A stretch of 6,336 nucleotides of DNA from Akkermansiaceae bacterium (GCA_018676385.1 JABHEX010000150.1:1-6336), one strand, 5' to 3'. Shown: positions 1 through 5,928, counted from the stretch's first letter. The notes: generated from the letters alone by a model not told the origin. Made by a program: numbers and translations.

Positions 1-105
1 ATTTTCAGAAACAAAATTACCACCGCTACCGCAGCTCGCAATTAATAGAGCGAGAGGTGTAGTAAGAAGAGCAAGCAGGCAGACGGATCGGGTGCTTTCT
101 GACAT
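1..105 (-). CDS. Lipoprotein, 5' end only (runs off left edge)
   Basis: The ATG is at 105-103 on the minus strand, and the frame stays open for 35 codons to the window edge. The product begins with a short polar stretch holding one Arg, then a hydrophobic core (about residues 8-23). It ends in a lipobox, Ile-Ala-Ser-Cys, with the lipidated Cys at residue 25. The next residues are Gly/Ser/Asn-rich, as in the flexible linker of many lipoproteins. The expected fate is export by Sec, lipid attachment and signal peptidase II cleavage, giving an envelope-anchored protein. No mature domain is visible, so the function is unknown. The first mature residues (CGSGGNFVSE) resemble those of the lipoprotein at 3774-4130 (CGGKGTNIVSE), so the two may be paralogues. 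No Shine-Dalgarno sequence precedes the ATG; the upstream leader is strongly pyrimidine-rich on the coding strand. The lipoprotein call is fairly sure, the exact start less so. Confidence 0.7.
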   Translation of the reverse strand, partial: MSESTRSVCLLALLTTPLALLIASCGSGGNFVSEN

Positions 106-390
106 GCAAGCTAGTATGCTGATTGCAGAGAGAGAGACAAGGGGGAAGAGAAACGATTCACCTATTTAATAATATTATTTTTCTAAATTATCCACGATCT
201 ATTTAGCAGGTATTTGCAAAGGCGCGAAAATTTCATAGGTTTTGTATCATAGATATTTACATTATTCGATGTTACTAATTGGTAGTGAGAGAGTTATTTC
301 ATTAGATGGCGTCTGTAATGATCTGCTATGTTAGTGGGAGAAGGCGGAGAGACCGTTAGTTTTCACTGGAGCAGTAGACCAATGTGCCAG
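106..390. other. Intergenic gap, AT-rich, no gene seen
   Basis: This 285-bp stretch lies between two minus-strand genes and should hold the 3' end of the transporter transcript and the promoter of the edge lipoprotein. I see no credible ORF (the longest ATG-started ones I read are under 20 codons), no tRNA-like sequence and no hairpin followed by a T-run. It contains a 12-bp perfect AT palindrome at 168-179 and a purine tract on the plus strand at 127-153. No promoter with both hexamers at good spacing could be assigned. Confidence 0.6.
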
Positions 391-1605
391 TTATTTTTCC
401 TGTATCCACTCTGCTTTCAGCTCGGGCCAGAGTAGTGCAGACGACAATACAATCAAGCCAGCGGCTATTACCGCGACAGTTTCCACGCCTAGATTACCTG
501 CTATGATAAAGGCGAAGATAGGGGCAGCTGTGCCGCGCACCCCTGTTAGGTAGGTATGTACGCTCATGTATTCGCCGACGTGATCTTCGTGAGCGAATTT
601 AGTTACCCATAAACTCCAGAGGATATTTCCTCCTGATCGCCCGATACCATGAAGTGCGATGCCTATACAGAGTGAAATGTAGTTTCCTCCCAAGAAATAG
701 ACGAGAATACCCGCTAGAAAGAACACATTGGTAATGACTCTAACGCGGTAGAAAGGCATTTTATCAAAGACTATTCCCCAAGGTATGACAAAAATGACAA
801 AAATTAGCATCGGTATCGTGCTGGTGACAAATGCCGCTTTTGATGGATTGAGTTCAAAGCCATATGTTGGATTACTGATAAATTCTACAAAAAGTGAGAA
901 GCAGAGTAAGTTTCCCATACCTAATAAAAACCAACATCCGAGTAGCTTGCGGAATGCTTTGTCTTGGTGAACGTGTTGAAAAGCATCAAAGAGATGGAGT
1001 CTGTCTGTTTTTCGTAACCGAACTTTTGCCATCACCATACCACAGCCTGCCATTATTAGGCACGCCATGGCATAACCCCAGAAGATTACATGGAAATTCT
1101 GTTCCTGGCCTGCGAGCCAGTTTCCAAGTATCATGCCCATCAAAGCACCGGTGGATGCTCTTACGACTCCGCTGACAGCAAATAATTGGCCGCGTGTTTT
1201 GTTTGTATAATGTTTTCGGTAAATCTGTGCAATAAGAGGAGAGCCCAGCGTGAGCATCACGGCTGCTAGGCATACCCCGATCAAGTAAACCTGTGCAGAT
1301 GCTCCAGAAATTGCGGCTAGTGAAAACCCAGCTGCTGCTAATATCCATATGAGCACCAGCGCAGTATTAACAGTACAGCCGACTCTCCTGACCATCTGGA
1401 CTGTAAAAAGACTGAGTAATAATCCCAAACTTGCGGCAGCTGCAATTGCCATCTTCATCCACATTGGGACATCAAAAATAGTCACTGCCACATACATGGC
1501 GAAAGTCGATCCCGCTGTCTCAATCAAGCCTTGTGGCACGGCTCGGACCAATTCCAGCCTGAAGGTGCTTTGTTGTTGCTTGATATCATGCTTTGTTCCC
1601 GCCAT
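391..1605 (-). CDS. MFS transporter, 12-helix type, substrate unknown
   Basis: The product is a 404-residue, very hydrophobic polytopic inner-membrane protein with the layout of the major facilitator superfamily. One block of about six helices spans residues 20-193. A charged cytoplasmic loop (about 194-220, rich in Arg/Lys/Asp/His) follows, then a second block of about six helices (221-395). A basic RRVG turn (73-76) follows helix 2, and an Asp281-Lys282 turn sits in the equivalent loop of the second half. These are remnants of MFS motif A. The helix-4/5 region has the KTRGQ turn (136-140). I chose the ATG at 1605: the frame extends to a TTG at 1644, but the extra 13 residues are Cys/Arg-rich and unlike a transporter N-terminus. 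No Shine-Dalgarno sequence precedes either start. MFS proteins move small solutes by ion coupling or facilitated diffusion; nothing here identifies the substrate. It is divergent from the ovothiol-type methyltransferase at 1730, which is suggestive but not proof of a shared role. Confidence 0.88.
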   Translation of the reverse strand: MAGTKHDIKQQQSTFRLELVRAVPQGLIETAGSTFAMYVAVTIFDVPMWMKMAIAAAASLGLLLSLFTVQMVRRVGCTVNTALVLIWILAAAGFSLAAISGASAQVYLIGVCLAAVMLTLGSPLIAQIYRKHYTNKTRGQLFAVSGVVRASTGALMGMILGNWLAGQEQNFHVIFWGYAMACLIMAGCGMVMAKVRLRKTDRLHLFDAFQHVHQDKAFRKLLGCWFLLGMGNLLCFSLFVEFISNPTYGFELNPSKAAFVTSTIPMLIFVIFVIPWGIVFDKMPFYRVRVITNVFFLAGILVYFLGGNYISLCIGIALHGIGRSGGNILWSLWVTKFAHEDHVGEYMSVHTYLTGVRGTAAPIFAFIIAGNLGVETVAVIAAGLIVLSSALLWPELKAEWIQEK

Positions 1606-1729
1606 GCATCGGCAGAAAGAAGCGTATCGGCCACTCTGGCACAAGTGGAATTCTTGGGCTTTTATCTCCCTATAATCACAACGATGTTCACTCTTGCTTC
1701 TTTGCTCTTTGCCCTTATCTCTAAATACT
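1606..1729. promoter_or_regulatory. Divergent intergenic promoter region (MFS / methyltransferase)
   Basis: This 124-bp region separates two genes read outward, so it must drive both unless one is expressed from elsewhere. A perfect TATAAT hexamer lies at 1671-1676 on the plus strand. It would place a start site near 1683 and leave about 47 nt of leader before the methyltransferase ATG at 1730. No good -35 hexamer sits 16-18 bp upstream (the sequence there is close to GAATTC), so the promoter would need an activator or a non-canonical -35. The opposite strand reads ATTATA here and could overlap a promoter for the transporter, but no clear pair was found. The leader before 1730 is pyrimidine-rich and lacks a Shine-Dalgarno sequence. 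Confidence 0.4.
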
Positions 1730-2464
1730 ATGTCATACGAATCAGACGAACTTCTCAGCGAATACCTGTTAATGCATTACGGTACTGATGAACAACTAAT
1801 GCCGTGGGGGTTCGGGCCTAAAGATGCTGTCGGGTTCCCGGTTCGGACCGTGGAGTGTTTTCCCACAAGACAATGTGATCGTGCGCTTGATCTTGGTTGT
1901 GCCGTGGGGCGTTCGAGTTTTGAGCTTAGCAAGTCGTCAGCTCATGTGACTGGAATTGATTTCTCGGCAAACTTCATTGCTGCGGCAGAATCGCTGCGTA
2001 ACAGCGGATCGATCAATTATTCGCTACGTGAAACAGGAAACCAATCTACGCTCGCTAAGGCGGTTGTACCAGATGGCGCTCGTCCTGATAATTGTGAGTT
2101 TTTGTGTGGTGATGCCATGAATCTGCCTACCGATCTAGGTGATTTTGACCGTGTGCATGCCGCTAACTTAGTCTGCCGTCTTCCCGAACCAGAAAGACTG
2201 CTGCGCAGGTTGCCTGAATTGGTCAAATGCGGTGGTCACCTTGTGCTTGCAACCCCTTGTACGTGGCTTGATGCATTTACGCCGCCATCCAATCAGCCCA
2301 ACGAGGACACCTTTGAATGGCTCAAAAAGCAGATTGGTGACTCATTTGAGCTTATTTCTCAGCAAAACGAGCCATTTTTGATTCGTGAAACTGCCCGGAA
2401 ATACCAGTGGACGGTTTCATTAGTAACATTGTGGCAGCGCCACGACCGACAAGACAAAGCTTGA
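1730..2464 (+). CDS. Stand-alone ovothiol-type (4-mercaptohistidine) N-methyltransferase
   Basis: The product is a 244-residue class I SAM-dependent methyltransferase that matches, as I know the family, the C-terminal domain of the ovothiol enzyme OvoA (putative 4-mercaptohistidine N1-methyltransferase). That domain methylates the imidazole nitrogen of 5-thiohistidine to give ovothiol A, a thiol antioxidant, in the cytoplasm. Visible features in order: an N-terminal HYG segment (16-18) and a GP...FP..R segment (29-39); SAM motif I, DLGCAVGRSSFEL, at 54-66; an acidic ribose-binding position at Asp77 in GIDFS; GDA at 127-129; the family-specific ANLVCRLPEP at 145-154; a CTWL turn at 177-180; and the diagnostic C-terminus PFLIRETARKYQW at 215-227. 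The start is the ATG at 1730; an in-frame TTG at 1694 would add a hydrophobic 12-residue leader not expected for a cytosolic enzyme. OvoA normally fuses this domain to an iron-dependent sulfoxide synthase, which is absent from the window. The segment after residue 185 looks shorter than in OvoA. Family membership is strong; the exact substrate is inferred. Confidence 0.85.
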   Translation: MSYESDELLSEYLLMHYGTDEQLMPWGFGPKDAVGFPVRTVECFPTRQCDRALDLGCAVGRSSFELSKSSAHVTGIDFSANFIAAAESLRNSGSINYSLRETGNQSTLAKAVVPDGARPDNCEFLCGDAMNLPTDLGDFDRVHAANLVCRLPEPERLLRRLPELVKCGGHLVLATPCTWLDAFTPPSNQPNEDTFEWLKKQIGDSFELISQQNEPFLIRETARKYQWTVSLVTLWQRHDRQDKA

Positions 2465-2584
2465 CTAGCAAAGTGAACTGGTTTAACCATCCTCGGGTAA
2501 ATTTTATCTGAGATTCACGATTAGCTATGGCGACACAGCCGGGCTAATAGATATAACTCATTACACACACTAAAATTCAAATTT
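2465..2584. other. Intergenic spacer between methyltransferase and desaturase
   Basis: This is a 120-bp gap between two plus-strand genes. It holds a small perfect inverted repeat, TGGTT-T-AACCA, at 2479-2489, and an imperfect one at about 2522-2546 (TAGC...GCTA outside GGC...GCC). Neither is followed by a T-run, so I do not call a terminator. A TATAAC hexamer at 2552-2557 could serve as a -10 element for the desaturase, but there is no matching -35. The gap is long enough for the desaturase to have its own promoter. Confidence 0.35.
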
Positions 2585-3694
2585 ATGTATCGCATTCCAT
2601 TCGACCGCGTTAACTGGACTACCAGTATTTTTCTAATCTCCACTGCTTTAATAGCATTGGTCGGCGTTCCAATTTACTTGGTAAACTTCGGTATCGACTG
2701 GTTTCAGTTTGGTATGTTTTTCTTTTATGCCACGGCCACTACAATGAGTATCACTCTCGGTTATCACCGTTTGTTTTCCCACCTTTCTTTTAAGGCAAAA
2801 CGACCTGTCAAATTCTTCACGCTCGTCTTCGGTGCCTGCGCATTTGAAAACTCATGTCTCGACTGGTCCGCCGACCATCGTTTGCACCACAAGCATGTGG
2901 ATCACGATGATGATCCCTATGACATTTCCAAAGGTTTCATGTGGGCGCACATTGGTTGGCTTATGTTCAAGCTCAAGCCGGAGCCTCCCATGAACAATGT
3001 CAATGATCTAAAAAAAGATAAACTTGTCATGTGGCAATACAAGTATGTGCACTGGATTGGATTGTTCGTTGGTCTCATGCTTCCCGCAGCAATTGCTTAC
3101 TTAGTCAATCCTGTCTGGCATTATGCACTTGGCGGATTCCTCCTCGCCGGGATTCTTCGTGTTGTTGTTGTTCAACATTGCACATTTTTTATTAACTCGC
3201 TTTGCCACACCATCGGTAGGCGTCCTTACAACACAGATAACACTGCACGCGACTCTGCCATCATGGCTATATTTACATGCGGCGAAGGCTACCACAATTA
3301 CCATCACGCGTTTCAGCATGACTATCGTAACGGCGTTAAGCCATGGCAGTTTGATCCTACTAAGTGGATGATTTGGTTATTATCGAAGATTGGTATGGCC
3401 AGCAATCTGCGCAAGGTTTCCGACGAAAAAATTCTTCTTGCAGAAATGCGTGAGGCACGCCGTCAAGCGGACAAGATGGTAGCCATGGAGCCCGAAACAC
3501 CACTGTGTGACAAAGCGACTGAGCTATTTCACAACTTTTCTACGCGATTAAGTGATAGTTACCAGGAGCTTGAGCAAGCGATCTCTGACAAGGTTGAAGT
3601 TTCTCGTAAGGCTATGGCTCAGTGGCAAAAGGAGACACGCGAATTGGTTAAGCACATCTCGCTGATGCGCCGACAGGCAAAAACGTCTGCATAG
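2585..3694 (+). CDS. Membrane fatty acid desaturase (acyl-CoA delta-9 type)
   Basis: This 369-residue integral-membrane di-iron desaturase belongs to the stearoyl-CoA/acyl-lipid delta-9 group. The family inserts a cis double bond in a saturated acyl chain using O2 and an electron donor, which adjusts membrane fluidity. All three histidine boxes are present: HRLFSH at 61-66, HRLHH at 98-102 followed by an acidic DHDDDPYD stretch (106-113), and HNYHH at 237-241. The NSLCH motif (204-208) supplies the further Asn/His metal ligands seen in this family. Hydrophobic segments lie near 14-34, 39-58, 74-92, 155-174 and 179-198. The catalytic core ends near residue 275. The rest (about 276-369) is a charged, Ala/Glu/Lys/Arg-rich, probably helical tail without cytochrome b5 signatures, so an external electron donor is expected. 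The start ATG at 2585 has no Shine-Dalgarno but an A/T-rich leader. Enzyme class is very sure; regiospecificity and acyl carrier are inferred. Confidence 0.95.
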   Translation: MYRIPFDRVNWTTSIFLISTALIALVGVPIYLVNFGIDWFQFGMFFFYATATTMSITLGYHRLFSHLSFKAKRPVKFFTLVFGACAFENSCLDWSADHRLHHKHVDHDDDPYDISKGFMWAHIGWLMFKLKPEPPMNNVNDLKKDKLVMWQYKYVHWIGLFVGLMLPAAIAYLVNPVWHYALGGFLLAGILRVVVVQHCTFFINSLCHTIGRRPYNTDNTARDSAIMAIFTCGEGYHNYHHAFQHDYRNGVKPWQFDPTKWMIWLLSKIGMASNLRKVSDEKILLAEMREARRQADKMVAMEPETPLCDKATELFHNFSTRLSDSYQELEQAISDKVEVSRKAMAQWQKETRELVKHISLMRRQAKTSA

Positions 3695-3773
3695 CAAGTT
3701 CAGTGGTTGTTTTCGACGTTGTCAGTGGCCTCCAACAAGCGTATAGTCAGGAGTGCATCACAGCCACGGTCAT

Positions 3774-4130
3774 ATGTTTATCCAACCCCAGATTATACTA
3801 AAATCAATCACCGCGCTATTTATGATTAGCTTATCGGCTGGCCTAGTTTCCTGTGGCGGTAAGGGCACTAATATAGTTTCCGAGCCTGCGGAAGTATTGA
3901 GTGCTATTGATACAACGCCTACAGTGAGAGAAGCGGTTGACCCGATTATCTTTTTTCGTATACCCAAAGACGATCATCTTCCGTCCGATGACCAGCTCAA
4001 ACAGGGCGTAGATTCATCGATTGGGAAGGTAACAACTGCTCCGCTGATTGAGCCAACGGATGGTCCAAGCACGACCATAAAACCTCCTAATTCATCGACT
4101 GAGGGCGGCCGACCTAATCCCAGTGACTAG
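3774..4130 (+). CDS. Small lipoprotein of unknown function
   Basis: The product is a 118-residue predicted lipoprotein. The signal peptide has a single Lys at residue 10, a hydrophobic core (11-24) and a Leu-Val-Ser-Cys lipobox with the modified Cys at 27. The mature part opens with a Gly-rich linker. A short hydrophobic motif with two adjacent Phe (DPIIFFRIP) lies near 70-78, and the last 30 residues are a Pro/Ser/Thr/Gly-rich tail. No known domain is recognisable. I chose the ATG at 3774; an in-frame GTG at 3753 would add a His-rich MHHSHGH leader that spoils the signal peptide. The purine run AGGAG at 3749-3753 is 20 nt from the ATG, too far to be a standard ribosome binding site. The gene follows the desaturase by 79 bp on the same strand and ends 22 bp from the convergent gene at 4153. 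It resembles the edge lipoprotein around the lipobox. Confidence 0.75.
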   Translation: MFIQPQIILKSITALFMISLSAGLVSCGGKGTNIVSEPAEVLSAIDTTPTVREAVDPIIFFRIPKDDHLPSDDQLKQGVDSSIGKVTTAPLIEPTDGPSTTIKPPNSSTEGGRPNPSD

Positions 4131-4152
4131 CTCCGAACATGCTAGAATAGCT

Positions 4153-4503
4153 TCAGTATCGTAATCTCACAGCCCAATTTGATCCGTGGCATATACCTAA
4201 AAAGGATGCGTGAGCTCTGTGTGAAAGGTAGTAAACGCCGGTGTTATGAGAATGTGATACAACATTGTAGCCATAATAGTATCGGTGCGCTGAGTTGCTT
4301 GCGCGGTTGTTGAGCCTTTTGACACGCGCTGCGTTGCGATTAATTTCGCGTTTCTCCCACAGTGGTATGAATCTCTCTTTTTGTATTTTTGCCGCAGATT
4401 TTTTTACGACTTTTCCCTCAGCGTTGTACCAAATCTCCTGTTCAACGGCTAGAAGAGTAGAAGAGAGGGAAGTCAGAGATAGAATGGAGAGCAATATTTT
4501 CAT
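4153..4503 (-). CDS. Small basic secreted protein, unknown function
   Basis: The product is 116 residues with a clear Sec signal peptide: Met-Lys, then a Leu/Ser-rich hydrophobic core, with likely cleavage after Ala19. The mature protein starts with an IWYNAEGKVV segment (24-33). A strongly basic, probably helical middle (34-67, many Lys/Arg/Asn) follows, then a His/Tyr-rich C-terminal third (73-98, with paired Tyr and repeated Ser-His/His-Arg). Only one Cys remains in the mature part (105), so there is no internal disulfide. I recognise no family. The ATG at 4503 is preferred because the signal peptide begins there; the frame extends 16 codons further to 4551 with a sequence that would bury it. 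No Shine-Dalgarno is seen. The gene is convergent with the lipoprotein at 3774-4130 and divergent from the RNA methyltransferase at 4622. It could bind metal, nucleic acid or an anionic surface polymer, but this is only a composition-based guess. Confidence 0.7.
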   Translation of the reverse strand: MKILLSILSLTSLSSTLLAVEQEIWYNAEGKVVKKSAAKIQKERFIPLWEKREINRNAARVKRLNNRASNSAHRYYYGYNVVSHSHNTGVYYLSHRAHASFLGICHGSNWAVRLRY

Positions 4504-4621
4504 AGTCACATGTAATAATATACCTGAATTTGACGCATTAGCATCACACACATGCAGAAATAATCATCAATCTATATATTTGGTATTTGGTATTTTGTAA
4601 TTGGAACTCTAAAAACCTCAT
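4504..4621. promoter_or_regulatory. Divergent AT-rich intergenic region with heptamer repeats
   Basis: This 118-bp region lies between the minus-strand secreted-protein gene and the plus-strand RNA methyltransferase gene and should carry promoters for both. It is AT-rich, with TATATA-like runs near 4573-4580 and a minus-strand TATATT/TATTAT run near 4511-4522. Neither has a convincing -35 partner. Tandem heptamers occupy 4579-4599. A stop codon (TAA, 4610-4612) in frame with the downstream gene fixes its start at the GTG of 4622. Confidence 0.35.
4579..4606. repeat. Short tandem heptamer repeat (TTTGGTA)
   Basis: Two perfect copies of TTTGGTA (4579-4585 and 4586-4592) are followed by a one-mismatch copy TTTTGTA (4593-4599) and a degenerate ATTGGAA (4600-4606). 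The array ends 15 bp before the GTG start at 4622, so it lies in the leader or core promoter. It may be simple slippage or a phased protein-binding site. Confidence 0.55.
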
Positions 4622-5914
4622 GTGCGTCAGTCTAAGAAATTCAAAGCCTATCCATTCGATTACCATCAAGAAATTGAGGTGGAAATTATCACTCTCAGTA
4701 ATCTTGGTGTTGGTATAGCACGAGTGCAGATAGATGACACGGAGATGGGCTTACATCAATCTGCTCACGATAAAACAAAGAATGATGGGTGGGTAGTATT
4801 TGTGCCTCATACGCTGCCGGGCGAAAAGGTGCTCGCGCGTATATTTCGTAACGATAAGTCACACAGCCAGGCGGATCTCATAAAAGTAATTGAGCGATCA
4901 CCGGATCGACTCGAACCCGCCTGTGAATTATTCGGTAAATGTGGGGGCTGCCAGTATCAACATCTTTCATACGAGAAACAACTTGCATGGAAAACACACC
5001 AGGTCGAAGAGCTGCTGCAACACATGGTCGGTATCCAGGCAAGTGTTTCTTCTGCTATCCCTTCACCCAAGCAATGGGGCTATCGATCGAAGATTACTCC
5101 GCATTTCAAGAGGCCCCGCGATGGGAAGATTGGCGATATAGGTTTTCTGTTAGCGGGGCAAAGATCTCATCTCGTGGATGTAGTGAAATGCCCGATTGCC
5201 ATGGATGAAATCAACGAGATGATGCCGCGTATTCGTGAAGAAACTCGTGCCAATGCTAAAGCCTACAAAAAAGATGCCACGCTTCTGCTGCGCGCCACTC
5301 AAGGACGTGTGGAGACTAATCACCGCAACCCCATTTCTGAAACTGTAATCACCGACGCAGGAGATATTACTTTTCACTTTCTCGCAGGTGATTTTTTTCA
5401 AAACAATCCGTTTATTCTTCCTGCTTTCACGGGTTACGTTGCTGATCAAGCGTCCGCAGGTGGTGCGAAGTATCTTGTTGATGCTTACTGTGGTTCTGGG
5501 TTGTTTTCGCTTTGCCTTGCGCATAAGTTTGAAAAAGTTGCAGGCGTAGAAGTTAGTGAGACCGCTGCCGACTGGGCACGTCGTAATGCTGAGCTTAACA
5601 AGATAAGTAATGCCACCTTCCTCGCTTCCAGTGCCGAAGCGATCTTTGCTGATATCGCTTTTTCGGCTGACGAGACAGCGGTGGTTATTGACCCGCCACG
5701 GAAGGGTTGTAATGAAGAATTTCTCAATCAGCTTTTCGCCTTTGGCCCTAGCAGAGTAGTTTACGTATCATGTAACCCCGCAACACAGATGCGCGATCTT
5801 AAAGCGTTTCTAACGGCGGGCTATAAAATTAGCGGGGTGCAGCCATTTGACCTCTTCCCCCAGACAAGACATCTTGAGTGTGTTATGGTTTTGGAAAAAA
5901 TTGAGGTATCATGA
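4622..5914 (+). CDS. rlmD: TrmA/RlmD-family m5U RNA methyltransferase
   Basis: This 430-residue enzyme transfers a methyl group from SAM to C5 of a uridine in RNA, in the cytoplasm. Domain order: an N-terminal TRAM RNA-binding domain (about 16-90); a [4Fe-4S] site with CELFGKCGGC at 101-110 and a fourth Cys at 190 in VVKCPI; a central domain; and a SAM-binding fold with FFQNN (258-262), DAYCGSG (287-293), GVE (308-310) and DPPRKG (357-362). The catalytic nucleophile is Cys384 in VSCNPAT, and the probable general base is Glu419 in RHLEC. All key residues are present, so it should be active. The TRAM domain carries about 18 extra residues (36-55) before VVFVP. The family includes RlmD (23S U1939), RlmC (23S U747) and TrmA (tRNA U54). 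TRAM plus the Fe-S site favours RlmD, but in a genome with few paralogues the target could differ. The start is the GTG at 4622, with an in-frame stop just upstream. The next gene begins 44 bp downstream, perhaps co-transcribed. Confidence 0.93.
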   Translation: MRQSKKFKAYPFDYHQEIEVEIITLSNLGVGIARVQIDDTEMGLHQSAHDKTKNDGWVVFVPHTLPGEKVLARIFRNDKSHSQADLIKVIERSPDRLEPACELFGKCGGCQYQHLSYEKQLAWKTHQVEELLQHMVGIQASVSSAIPSPKQWGYRSKITPHFKRPRDGKIGDIGFLLAGQRSHLVDVVKCPIAMDEINEMMPRIREETRANAKAYKKDATLLLRATQGRVETNHRNPISETVITDAGDITFHFLAGDFFQNNPFILPAFTGYVADQASAGGAKYLVDAYCGSGLFSLCLAHKFEKVAGVEVSETAADWARRNAELNKISNATFLASSAEAIFADIAFSADETAVVIDPPRKGCNEEFLNQLFAFGPSRVVYVSCNPATQMRDLKAFLTAGYKISGVQPFDLFPQTRHLECVMVLEKIEVS

Positions 5915-5928
5915 TTAGATGATTGCGA

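Noticed and set aside
168..179. Perfect 12-bp palindrome AATAATATTATT as an operator
   Set aside because: It is made only of A and T in an AT-rich gap, so chance occurrence is likely, and it has no positioned promoter nearby.
365..391. ACTGG...CCAGT inverted repeat at the transporter 3' end, as a terminator
   Set aside because: The stem is 5 bp with a 17-nt loop, and the T-rich stretch lies on the wrong side for the minus-strand transcript.
986..1348. Overlapping minus-strand ORF and several plus-strand ORFs inside the transporter gene
   Set aside because: They are in other frames of a clear membrane-protein gene and have no recognisable domains or plausible composition.
1642..1644. In-frame TTG start that would lengthen the MFS transporter to 417 residues
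   Set aside because: The extra 13 residues are Cys/Arg-rich and precede a good ATG at 1605. The extension would also use up part of the divergent promoter region.
1694..1696. In-frame TTG start that would lengthen the methyltransferase to 256 residues
   Set aside because: It adds a hydrophobic Leu-rich leader not expected on a cytosolic enzyme, and lies close to the probable transcription start near 1683.
4127..4145. CTAGC...GCTAG inverted repeat between the convergent genes, as a bidirectional terminator
   Set aside because: The stem is only 5 bp with a 9-nt loop, there is no T-run on either side, and it overlaps the lipoprotein stop codon.
4575..4582. TAnnTTTG match to the Bacteroidota -7 promoter element
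   Set aside because: There is no TTTG at the required -33 position, and the protein evidence points to Verrucomicrobiota rather than Bacteroidota.
5150..5524. Minus-strand ORF of 124 codons within the RNA methyltransferase gene
   Set aside because: It is antisense to conserved domains of the RNA methyltransferase, its sequence has low-complexity basic character, and no start context supports it.
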